Below are positions 30,291-39,505 of a stretch of DNA of 64,000 bases, in pieces. Made by a program: the position numbers and the translations under genes. The DNA comes from Rebecca billardiae RCC1528 (Eukaryota > Haptophyta), in NCBI GenBank assembly GCA_965240325.2, contig OZ251231.1, positions 806,001 through 870,000 on the forward strand. The letters run 5' to 3'. Position 1 is the first letter of the stretch; every line of letters starts with the position of its first letter. The notes under the pieces are model-generated. The model worked only from the letters and a program-made list of their open reading frames with translations. It was not told the DNA's origin and did no database searches.

Positions 30291-30656
30291 CTATCCAGCG
30301 CGCGTGCGCGCTCCCTGCACGGCGTCGTCGTACTGAGCGCGTGTGAGAGCCCCACAGCTGAGCGCGTCGTCAAGCGCCTTGAGCTGTTTGCTGAGGAGCG
30401 AGTTCCCCTGCTCCGTGGCACTGGTGCTCTGCTTGCTGAAGATGCGGTCATAGCCGGAGGCGAATCGGTTGTTGAAGCCCCAGCCACCTTCCGTTGGCTT
30501 GAAGGCGATGTCGGTGCTGTGCAGGCGCTTCTCCCCGCTAGCAGCGTCGCTAAACTCACGGCGCGCTCCGTACTGGCAGCGGCGCCAGCACCCGATCATC
30601 ACCTCGTTGACACGCGCATGCGACCCAGCGCGGCGGAGAGCAATAGCCGACGCCAT
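30291..30656 (-). CDS. Small protein with mitochondrial-type presequence and SHOCT-like C-terminus
   Basis: A 121-residue single-exon frame. Residues 1-40 are Arg/Ala-rich, lack acids except one Glu, and end near YGARREFSDAAS, fitting a mitochondrial presequence cut around Phe35. The middle has GGWGFNNRFASGYDRIFSK. Residues 87-114 (LLSKQLKALDDALSCGALTR, AQYDDAVQ) resemble the SHOCT pattern of a short helix, Gly-x-Leu-Thr, and an acidic helix. No enzyme domain. Function unknown; organelle localisation is inferred from the N-terminus only. Confidence 0.6.
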   Translation of the reverse strand: MASAIALRRAGSHARVNEVMIGCWRRCQYGARREFSDAASGEKRLHSTDIAFKPTEGGWGFNNRFASGYDRIFSKQSTSATEQGNSLLSKQLKALDDALSCGALTRAQYDDAVQGARTRAG

Positions 30657-30774
30657 TGAGGTGGGTGCCCTGAAAGCTGTGGGCGTGACAGGATCGATTC
30701 CAGACGCCGTCGTCGGCTACTCGGCTCGGCACGTCGACTTCGGCAGAGGACGTACCCTAGATCCATACCAAGGG

Positions 30775-31884
30775 GAGTCAGGGTACAGCACGTCCAGTTG
30801 GGCTGCAGCTGGAGCTTGGGTCCAAAAGCTTCCCGCCGCGCAGCGGCACTCGCCGCCGCCGCCGCCGTCGATGGGCGGTTGTGGCGCGCACGGCGTGAGC
30901 CGCTGCGGGCGCTGAGGTGCGCGCGACGGCGGCGCGCCCGGCGGCGCTGCTGTAGGAGACCACTGCCATCCTCTCTGCCCCGCGCGCTTCGCTCGTCGTC
31001 GCCGTCTCCGCGCCTGCGACCAGCGCGCACGCGATCGCCGCACCGCCCGGCAGCCGGGGCAATCTCAGCCGTGACTGCGCATGTGCGTCGCGACCTGGTC
31101 GGCCCAGCGCGCGAGGCGCGTGCGGGCGAGGCAGGGCCAGTGTGGCCGCGCGCCATGCCGCCTCGACCTTGCGCCGGTGGGCATGTCGCCGGCCTTGCAC
31201 CTCTGTCGACAACGTTGACAACCAATGCGGCACGCAAGCGCAGACGTCAGTGTGCACGATCGAGGCAGTAGGCGTACAGACGCGATAGTTGCAGAGCCTT
31301 TTGTGATCATGCGAGTCATGCATTGTCAGCGACTCTCGCCCAGGTCGTCTGCGCGCTGAACTGACGTTTTGACTGAGTGCCTCGAGATCGCCTCGACGAT
31401 GGCCCGTGCATTGCTTGAACACTCACCACAGTCCAAGCGGGCAACCAGACACATGTGCTCAGTTCCCTGTTGTACGCTCTGATGGGCTTACTTGAGGCGG
31501 CATGGCGCGCGGCCACACTGGCCCTACCTCGCCCACACGCGCCTCGCGCGCTGGGCCGACCAGGTCGCGACGCACATGCGCAGTCACGGCTGAGATTGCC
31601 CCGGCGGCCGGGCGGTGCGGCGCTCGCGTGCGCGCTGAGTCGCAGGCGCGGAGACGGCGACGACGAGCGAAGCGCGCGGGGCAGAGAGGAGGGCAGAGGC
31701 CTCCTACAGCAGCGCCGCCGGGCGCGCCGCCGTCGCGCGCACCTCAGCGCCCGCAGTGGCTCACGCCGTGCGCGCCACAACCGCCCCTCGACGGCGGCGG
31801 CGGCGGCGAGTGCCGCTGCGCCGCGGGAAGCTTTTGGACCCAAGCTCCAGCTGCAGCCCAACTGGACGTGCTGTACCCTGACTC
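30775..31884. repeat. 390-bp inverted repeat with a 329-bp loop
   Basis: Arms 30775-31164 and 31494-31884 are near-perfect reverse complements, starting GAGTCAGGGTACAGCACG on the left and ending with its complement on the right. The loop (31165-31493) has no clear gene. No target duplication is evident at the ends. Immediately right of the right arm is the 70-bp motif shared with 35478-35548. Probably a foldback-type element or inverted duplication. Confidence 0.8.
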
Positions 31885-31885
31885 A

Positions 31886-31957
31886 TTCTATGATTTAACG
31901 ACACAGGTAGGACGGCGCAGGTCTCCTGATTCGTCGTCGGCAGTGCCCGATCGTCCC
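31886..31957 (+). repeat. 70-bp shared motif, copy 1
   Basis: TTCTATGATTTAACGACACA, then GGTAGGACGGCGCAGGTCTC and GTCGTCGGCAGTGCCCGATC; recurs inverted at 35478-35548. The first 22 bp also occur at 52946-52967. Confidence 0.75.
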
Positions 31958-32049
31958 CTTGTCCATACTCCGCGCGACATTCTGAATTCGCGCCAGCTGG
32001 CGACTTTCCGAGCGACCGCGGGCGGAGGCGCCGGCCTTCCTGGAGAGCC

Positions 32050-32205
32050 ATGGCGGGGTGGGATAGGAAACTCATGGATCGGACGCCACTTCTGCTCGCT
32101 GCCGTGGTCGGCGTCCTGAGTGGCCTGTACGTCTTTGATCCTATCCTCAAGCAGGAGGCGGAGCGCCAGCGCCTGCTCAAGAAGCACGGAGAATCGCCGT
32201 GGTGA
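32050..32205 (+). CDS. 51-residue single-pass membrane microprotein
   Basis: ATG at 32050 to TGA at 32203. Short charged N-terminus (MAGWDRKLMDR), one hydrophobic helix of about 20 residues (PLLLAAVVGVLSGLYVFDPI), then a strongly charged amphipathic tail (LKQEAERQRLLKKHGESPW). This layout is typical of small mitochondrial inner-membrane or ER proteins. Third codon positions are GC-biased like host genes. No family assigned. It was found by reading the sequence; it is below usual ORF length cut-offs. Confidence 0.6.
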   Translation: MAGWDRKLMDRTPLLLAAVVGVLSGLYVFDPILKQEAERQRLLKKHGESPW

Positions 32206-32842
32206 CATGGCGTCATGCCAACTCTGAAGCAGCACAAGCAGCATGGTGATGCTGCTTCACGAGGTCGAGGCCTCGGAGCCGGAAGTGTGGGGAAGGCCCG
32301 ACTGTCGGTTAATCAGCAGCTCCAGGTGCCGAACGTTCGCGGCACGGAACGGGCCGCCCCGTACTGTCCGCAGCCAGCCCTGCAGCTGCGGGCCCACGAG
32401 CCCACGGCGTGATAGTGACCGCGGCAGTGGCACTCTGTGCGGGCGCCAGTGGCAGTAGTTAGCGGACGGGCTCAGCATCGGGACTGTACGCCGGTATACG
32501 TTACCCGTCTGATATGGCTGGACGTAGTCTGCCGCTGTCTAAACTCATGCGTCACACTGATGATGGGCTGTGAAGTCCTGACAATAACGCGGCAGCGTTG
32601 CCATCGGCATCAAGTGACACTGCGCGCGCTGCTTATCCCTATGTCGTAACGCGGGTGAATGCGTCACTCACATCCGACAAATGTGAAGTACTGTTTTCAG
32701 GATGTCGATCCGCCTGGAGCCGATGCCACAGCAGGTGGTCATGCTGTGCAGTGTCTCGGACCCGGGTGCGTGCGGAAGCACCTCACTCCGAGACCACGCG
32801 CACCGGTGCTGGGGTTGGGAAGGGGAGGCGACGCAGCGGTGG
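32206..32842. other. Intergenic, no gene seen
   Basis: No coding signal of note between the microprotein and the DUF427 gene. Confidence 0.4.
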
Positions 32843-33262
32843 TCATTTAGTGATCATGGTCAACGGCCTGCGCACGTGTGGACGGGAGAGGTCGGCGCGC
32901 GTACGATAGAACGCAATGTAGGACTTGAAGTGATTTGCCGCCTCCTTGGTTTCATTGTACTGCCACGCCAGCGCCTGGATGGTCTCACCTGTCTCCTTAT
33001 GCGTCACATCGTAGTAGTTGGCGGTTCCCTTCCAACCGCACACTGTGGTTCGCGAGTTGGGGGCGAAGCACTCCTGTCTAATGCTATCAGGTGGGAAGTA
33101 CGGGGTGCCATGGACGTCGATAGTCTTGTCGCTCTCGGCAAGCACCTGCCCATTCCATACAGCCTTGGGCATATTGCTGCCGGCAAGCGGCACGCTGCCC
33201 TGCGATGGCGGCTGTGTCCAATAATCTTCCGCCGCCGGCCGGTGGACGGGAACGGCGCCCAT
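32843..33262 (-). CDS. DUF427 domain protein
   Basis: A 139-residue frame. From Met31 the sequence MPKAVWNGQVLAESDKTIDV, then GTPYFPPDSIRQE, RTTVCGWKGTANYYDV, ALAWQYNETKEAANHFKSYI and AFY follows the whole DUF427 pattern (WNGxVLAESDxTxxVEGxxYFP, TxCPWKGxAxYY, AWxYPxP, IxxxxAFY). The 30-residue N-terminal extension may be untranslated or a targeting signal; Met31 (33172) is an equally good start. DUF427 proteins are small beta-rich proteins, common in bacteria and fungi, with no established reaction. The C-terminal extension after AFYRTRADL is short and basic. Confidence 0.85.
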   Translation of the reverse strand: MGAVPVHRPAAEDYWTQPPSQGSVPLAGSNMPKAVWNGQVLAESDKTIDVHGTPYFPPDSIRQECFAPNSRTTVCGWKGTANYYDVTHKETGETIQALAWQYNETKEAANHFKSYIAFYRTRADLSRPHVRRPLTMITK

Positions 33263-34050
33263 GCTTCGTTGCTTCGTCTAAAACAGCGGGGGCCTAGCGG
33301 CCTTTTCCCGGTGGGGCTGGTCGAACACAGCGCGTCTAGGACGCGACGGAGAAGCTTGCCAGGGCCGGCAGACCCGACGACGATGACGGATGAGACGAGT
33401 TGGCCGTTCAGCGCTGACTAACGGTATCATCCGAGCTGCCGCGTCTTCGCGCGTCGCGTGTGCGATTTAGCCATTAGCCAGGTGCGGCAGCGTGGCTCTC
33501 CCAGTTCTGCAAGGCCCACCGAGGCGCCAGCGAGGCGCGCGTCGATGCAGTCGATGCAGTCGTCGCTGCGCACGGCCGCTCGGGCACGGCGGCACGGCAA
33601 CGGCACGCACCGATCACGCCGTGCGTGCGCGCGTCGGCCATCGACGCGTGGTAGTCGTGCAGCAACTGCAGTCCGCACGTCGTGCGCGCTGCTGCCGCCG
33701 TACGCCCAGATGGCGCGCGACCGCGTCGGTCCCGGCGGCCTCGCGCGCCGCGCGCGGTTCGGCTCGACGCGCGGCGTGACCCTCGCGGCGCTCCGCGTTG
33801 CGCGCCTCGTCCACGCCGTTCAGCGTGCTCGCCAGCCGCGCTGCGCGAGGCACGCGTCGAGCGCTGCCGGCGTCTCGCAGTTTGGGTGCGAGGCCGCGGG
33901 CGCGCGCGCGCCGGGGCGCGTGGCCTCGTGCGGGTGCACGGCGAGGCGCGCCAGGTCCGTACCGTTACCGTATTGTATAGGCGGTATGAACTGGGTAAGG
34001 GGGTACCGCTAAGATCGCCGCCAGATTTGTGGGAATCGCAACGACATCTC
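33263..34050. other. Intergenic, weak coding-like traces
   Basis: On the minus strand near 33600-33680 the peptide GLQLLHDYHASMADARTHGV is coding-like, but its frame breaks on both sides. No gene is called. Confidence 0.3.
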
Positions 34051-34054
34051 TATG

Positions 34055-34160
34055 CGGCGCGCGCAAAAATTAACCACATGCGCTTCGATTCCCGAGGCGT
34101 GCCCTAATTGGCGCAAAAATTAACCAAGTGCGTTCTCGATTCCCGAGGCGTGCCTAATCA
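34055..34160 (+). repeat. Two tandem ~52-bp units
   Basis: GCGCAAAAATTAACCA..TGCG..TCGATTCCCGAGGCGTGCC occurs twice back to back, with small differences. Confidence 0.85.
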
Positions 34161-34281
34161 AAAAACGTTTGAGGCCCCATTGTTCGTATTCCTACTCCGG
34201 TATTACTTGGGACAGCAGTATTGGACAACCAATTAAAGGGGGTCGGAGCTGGGTCTCCCAGGGCTTTCTCACGAATTAAAA

Positions 34282-35307
34282 TTGTTTAAAGCTGTGTTCA
34301 CCAGAATAATGCAACTAACTAGTAGTAGTATGGAGCGCTCGTTGGAACTTGACGCCGGTTTGGCGCCCGCGCGGCGAGGGCGACTACGGGCGTACACGGG
34401 GCCCGCGGCGGCGGGAAGCGCGCGGGCGCGGCCGAGAACGGCACGGTCCGGACGCCTCTCGCCAGCCGCGGACGCGCACCGCGCCTCCTCCTCGCACGCT
34501 GCTAACTTGATCCGGGTTGAACGGTGGTTTTGCTGCCGACCAGCTCAAGTTCCACGGCTGGCCACGAACACCGAGCCCGAGGGGACTTTCCCCGGCGAGC
34601 TGCGCTTCTCCGACCGCGCACTGTGTGACGGATCGAAGCGCACCGCCGCGGATGGCCTCTCGCGCTGGTGGACCATCACGCTAACGGATGGCACGCGGCT
34701 GACGCACTCCATCGCCAGGCCGGCCACGCAGGAGGATGGCCCTGCTTCTCCACAGGGAAAACCCGCCGGCCCCCGCCGGCGGCGCAAGGGAGGTCGTGGC
34801 GCGCCTCCTACTGCTCCCCCGCGGACCGCCCAGCACGCAGCGCGCACGCCGGCCTCGCCGGTGCGCCCGCCCGCCGCGCAGGGCTCGGACGCTGAGGCGC
34901 TGCAGGCGAACGACGAGCAGCAGCACTCTCAGAAGCGGAAGAAGAAGCCCCGGCGTGGGAAGCGCGGGCAACGGCGCGACGCCGAGGGCCGACGGATTCG
35001 TTCTCCATCGAGCCGTCGCTCCTCGACGCGCCGCGCCGTCAAGGAACGCCAGGCGCGCAAGGCGGCGCGCCTGGCACCGGCCGCTGCACCCACGCCAGTC
35101 CCTGCTGCCCCGCTCCACGAGGACCGAGACTCGCCCCCGGGCGACGACTTGGACGACGAGGAGCTGCCGCAGCAGCGGACGAAGCGCACCCTGGACGACG
35201 CCGCAGCGCCAGCCGCCGCCAGCCAGCCAGCTGGCTCGAGCGGCAGGCGCGTACGCGACCGCTCGGGGAGCACGGGGCAGGCTCGACCAGCTGCCACCAG
35301 CGGCTGA
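34282..35307 (+). CDS. Basic, low-complexity protein of unknown function
   Basis: A 341-codon frame. Residues 1-75 are doubtful. A protein-like core lies around residues 75-145 (NLIRVERWFCC, EGTFPGELRFSDRALCDGSK, RTAADGLSRWWTITLTDGTR). It is followed by long Arg/Lys/Pro/Ala-rich sequence with clusters such as KRKKKPRRGKRGQRR and an acidic GDDLDDEEL patch, suggesting a nucleic-acid-binding or intrinsically disordered nuclear protein. The composition is also compatible with a retroelement gag-like product, but no protease or polymerase follows. Start unknown; an upstream exon is possible. Confidence 0.4.
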   Translation: MFKAVFTRIMQLTSSSMERSLELDAGLAPARRGRLRAYTGPAAAGSARARPRTARSGRLSPAADAHRASSSHAANLIRVERWFCCRPAQVPRLATNTEPEGTFPGELRFSDRALCDGSKRTAADGLSRWWTITLTDGTRLTHSIARPATQEDGPASPQGKPAGPRRRRKGGRGAPPTAPPRTAQHAARTPASPVRPPAAQGSDAEALQANDEQQHSQKRKKKPRRGKRGQRRDAEGRRIRSPSSRRSSTRRAVKERQARKAARLAPAAAPTPVPAAPLHEDRDSPPGDDLDDEELPQQRTKRTLDDAAAPAAASQPAGSSGRRVRDRSGSTGQARPAATSG

Positions 35308-35477
35308 GACTGCCAGCTGACATCCGGACCTGCACCATCGCCCTCGCTCGGGGCACAGCAGGGCCATGCGAGCCGCGCAGCGCAGGTGGATCGCGCTCCA
35401 GCAGCTCAAGGCCGCGCTCAAACAATCCGATCGCGGTGCAGGCTATGCTCTGCCACCAGCGCCGACTTCGTGTCGAC

Positions 35478-35548
35478 GATCGGGCACTGCCGCCGACGAA
35501 TCAGGAGACCCGCGTCGTCCTACCTGTGTCGTTAAATCATAGAATGGG
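35478..35548 (-). repeat. 70-bp shared motif, copy 2 (inverted)
   Basis: Reverse complement of 31886-31957 with a few substitutions, ending TCGTTAAATCATAGAATGGG. Confidence 0.75.
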
Positions 35549-36288
35549 TCAAGGTTCGGCTTGCGACCTCGCCGCTGGTGCTTGCAAGAAGGTACACGAG
35601 TTGGTCGAACTCCCACGCACCCGCTCTGCGCTCGTCGACGCCCTCTGAAGGTGACTCGGGGTGCATGCGGGGCAGTCGGGAATGCAGTGGTTCCGGGCGT
35701 CTTGCGCCGTTGCCTCTCAGTCGTCCAGCGCGTAGGCCATGTAGCGCGGGTGTGGTGCGCGCATGGCCCGGTAATTCGGTCGCGGCATGTCTGTCTGGGC
35801 TGCCCAAGGCCTGCCGCACCGCGAAGCGAGCGCTCAGGAGCGTGTGCCGACCGTGCCAGCCCCGCCGAGATGGGGCACTTCGCTGGGAAATGCGCGCCGC
35901 CGGTGTCAAGTTCCACTACCCCCGCTCAAGTTCCAACGAGCGCTCCATACTGATTACTGTAGCAGTACTATACAACGACCCTGACTACTGCCAGTCACGG
36001 TGCCGGCCAGGCCAAAGCGGCGGATACACTGGACGGCCGCCACCTGAGTCTCAGCGGGCGCATAGCAAGCAGTGATGATGCTATACTTTGGCATATGGGA
36101 TGTACACGTCAGATTGTCTGACGACGACGGTGTACGTCAGTAGCAGAAGAGCAGTGCGCGAGAATAATCGTGACATCAATGCGCATGACGAGTTGAGGAT
36201 GGCGTCCAACCTTGTCCCGATCCGGCTCGGTGACGCAGCCACGCAGGCGCCGCGCAGCGCGCCGCTGCTGCCGGCACATCGACCGCCG
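35549..36288. other. Intergenic between the basic protein gene and the ferlin 3' end
   Basis: No gene called. A GHFAGKC peptide near 35870 recalls half of a zinc knuckle but lacks the first Cys pair in frame. Confidence 0.35.
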
Positions 36289-39200
36289 TCATGACGTGAA
36301 GATCTCCTCGCCCGCGCTGCCATTGACGGCGGAGGAGATGCGCAGGTTGGTGCCGCGCACGGCGAACGCGACGATGACGACGTTCGCGATGATCTGGAAG
36401 ATGATCACGATCACGAGGAACGCGACGCCGCACGCGGCGCCGAATTTGATCAGCCGCTGCCGCTGCGGCGTGTACTGTCGCAGCTGGCGCGCGATCTCCG
36501 CCTCGACGACGGCCTTGCCGCCCTCGACCATCGCCTCGCGCACCTCCTCGCGCACGATGGAGGAGAGCCGCTCGGTGATCGCCTTCGACTTGTTGCGGTG
36601 CGGCTCGGGCAGCACCGGGTTGCGGTTGGGCGGGTCGCGGCCGTGGCCGGCCGGGCGCTTCTTGGCCACCTCTGCCGGCAGGCCCTCCAGGCTGATCAGC
36701 ACCTTGCCTGCGTCGCGCACGTCGGCCTCCGCGGCGCCGCCGCCGTGCAGCAGCGGCACCCAGAAGCGCGAGTTGTCGCCCACGCCCCGGTCCGTCGAGA
36801 TCCCCATCTCCTTCGTCTTGAGGAACTCGCGGCCGAGCCACGCGTCGCGGCACAGCTTGGAGACGCTCACGCGCGCGCCCGCGATCAGCTCGCCCTCGCC
36901 GATCAGCGCGTGGTCCCACGCCTGGATGTCGAGGTAGAGGCCCTCGAGGGAGCGGCGCGTGCTCAGCGGCAGCTTGAGGCGGAAGATGAAGCGCCAGTTG
37001 AACAGCGCCGAGCCGTCCACCACGCCCCAGTGCACGTCCGAGTCCTGCACCTGCTCCGCGCCGTCGTGCCCGCGCAGCGCTATGCGGAAGTAGGCGTCCA
37101 CCGCCTTGATGGTGTTGCCCTTGCGCAGGTAGCGCGTCTCGAAGAGGATGAGGCGCAGCTCGAACTCCTCGGGGACGGGGAGCGGGATGTCCTTGAAGGG
37201 CTGCCGCTTCGCCTCCTCCACGCTCAGCACGTCCACCCACATCTCCAGCGCGCCCTGCGGCGAGGACGCCGTCTCCTTGTACAGCGGCTGCGCCGTGCGT
37301 GCGCGCACCGGCGTGCGCGCGCGGGCGCGCGCGCGCAGCGGCGCGCGCGGTTCGCGCGCGCCGGGGCGCGGGGCGGGCGTCGGCGTGGGCAGGGGCGGGC
37401 GCGCGGGGCGGGTCCACGGCTGCGCGCGCGCGCACCCGCCGCTCCACCGGCTTGAGCCGCATGCCGCGCCACTTGGGCGAGTAGAAGCGGTCCTCCAGGT
37501 CAATATCTGTGGAGCCGATCTCCTCATCCAGCAGCGGCACCGCGCCCACTTCGAACACGGACACGCGCACGCGCGCGTCGCCCGGGAGCAGCGCGGTGAG
37601 CTCGAAGGCCTGGTAGTAGAGCGGCTCGAAGGTGGCGTGCGCCGCCTTGGTGCGGTCGCGCTCCACCCGCCCGCCGTGCGACACCGCGAGGTACGTCGAG
37701 ATCCCCTTCGGCGCGAGCGACTGCATGCGGCGCATCGACGGCGCCGCACTGTGCGCGGGCGTGAGCTGGTGTCCGCTCAGAACATACACTCGGATGAACA
37801 CGCGCGCGCGCCCGTCCTCGCCGTCCGCGCCGAGGCCGCCGAGGAGCGGCGCGATCTCGGCGAAGCCGTCGCCCGCCGCCTCGCGCCGCTGCTGCTCCGG
37901 CTTCGTCGCGCGCGGCGGCGGCGGCGGCGGCGGCGCCGTCGAGCGCGGCGGCGGCGGCGGCGCCGGCCCGGCGTCCGCCGCGTCCGCGCACCGCGCGGCC
38001 GAGCTGCCCGGCGGCGGCGCCCGCGGCGAGGCGGCGGCGGCCGCGGCGACGATCGCGGCGGTGGGCGACCTGGGCTCCGCGCGCCCCGCCTCGCCCGCCG
38101 GCGCGCCCGCCTCCTCCTCCCGCACGCGCACGTGCAGCACGTACTTGAGCGCGGCCACGCGCTGCAGAGCGCCCGCGCGCGAGCGGAAAAGAGGCCGCGA
38201 GCCGTAGGGCGGGCGCACGATCCGCTCGCCGGCGGGGAGAACGACCTCCTCGAGCTCCCGCTCGAAGCGCGGGCGCTCCTTGCGCCGCGTCACCAGCTCG
38301 TGCTCCGGCGCGCCGTAGAACGTCGTGCCGTCCCCGCCCACCTGCTCCTCCTCCTCGCCCTCCGCCGAAACCGAGTCGTCATCTGAGCTGGGCGACAGCT
38401 CGGCGCCGGCGCCGCCGCCCGCGCCGCCGGCGTCGGCGTCGTCGCGGCGCGCGTCGGCGGGCGAGCGGCGGCGGCGGCGGAGCGCGCGCGCGATCGGGCC
38501 CGCCCCGTGCAGCAGCCCCGCCGCGCCGCCCACGCCGCGCCGGCCGCGCCCCTCCTCGCCAATCTGCGTGAGGTCGTCGTGCTTTGTCGAGAGCCGCTGC
38601 CGCGTGAGTCGCGACGGCGCGACCGAGCCATCGATGCTGAGGCGGCGTGCGCGGGGCGCGGGGCGCGGGGCGCGGCGGGAGGCGGCGGAGCCGGCGCCGA
38701 TGCGCGTGGGCAGGCTCCACGGCGCAAGCGCCACCTCCGACCCCCGCTCGCTCGCCGTGTCCGCCGTGATCACCTTCTCCCCGCGCCACCACACGCGCCG
38801 GTGCCGCGCCGATCGATCGGCTCCGGGTGATGTGGGACTGGGAGCGCCGTCCTCCGGGGAGGCGGAGCGGCGCGCGGGGCGGGCGCGGCGCGGGCGGGAG
38901 CGCGGCCTGGGCGCGCCCTCGTCGTCGGTCGCGCTGTCGAGCGCCGAGTCGGACGAGCCCCGCCGACGCCTCCGGAGCGGCCGCGCGAGCCTCGCGCCGT
39001 GCTCGCGCCCGCGGCGCGCGCCCTCGCGCGCCGCCGCCGCCGCCTTTGCGCCGCGCCGCTGCCACCACGACTCATCAGAGCTGGCGCGCGCACGGCCGCT
39101 CCGGCCGAGCTGCGTCACCCCGACGTCGCCGCCGCGCCGCCGCGCCTCGCCGCGTGCCCGCGACGGCGAGCTGCTCCGCGCCCGCCGCTCTCGCGCCGCC

Positions 39201-39471
39201 TCCGCGGACGCGCTGCGCCGCGGGCTCGGCGCCCAGGTGACACCGAGCGAGGGGCGGCGGCGCGGCCGCGCGTTGCGCCCACTGCTGTCGTCGGCGTGCA
39301 GGCCACGCAGCGCGGGGACGCGCGCGCGGCCGTCGTGTGCGCGGCCGCCTGCCGCCACCGCCGCCATGCCACCCGCCGCGCCATGCCGCCGCCCCGCGCC
39401 CTCGCGCCCGCCGCCCCGGCCGCCGCCGCTCGCGTCGCTCGCATCACTCGCGCCCGCGCCGCCGCCGCCGC

Positions 39472-39505
<34 letters not shown>

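Noticed and set aside
34060-34155. tRNA-like T-loop words (TTCGATTCCCGAG)
   Set aside because: Part of a two-unit tandem repeat; no acceptor stem or anticodon arm can be drawn.
35800-35900. Retroviral-type zinc knuckle near GHFAGKC
   Set aside because: The CxxC pair upstream (CRPC) is in another frame, and the spacing to His is wrong even with a one-base shift.
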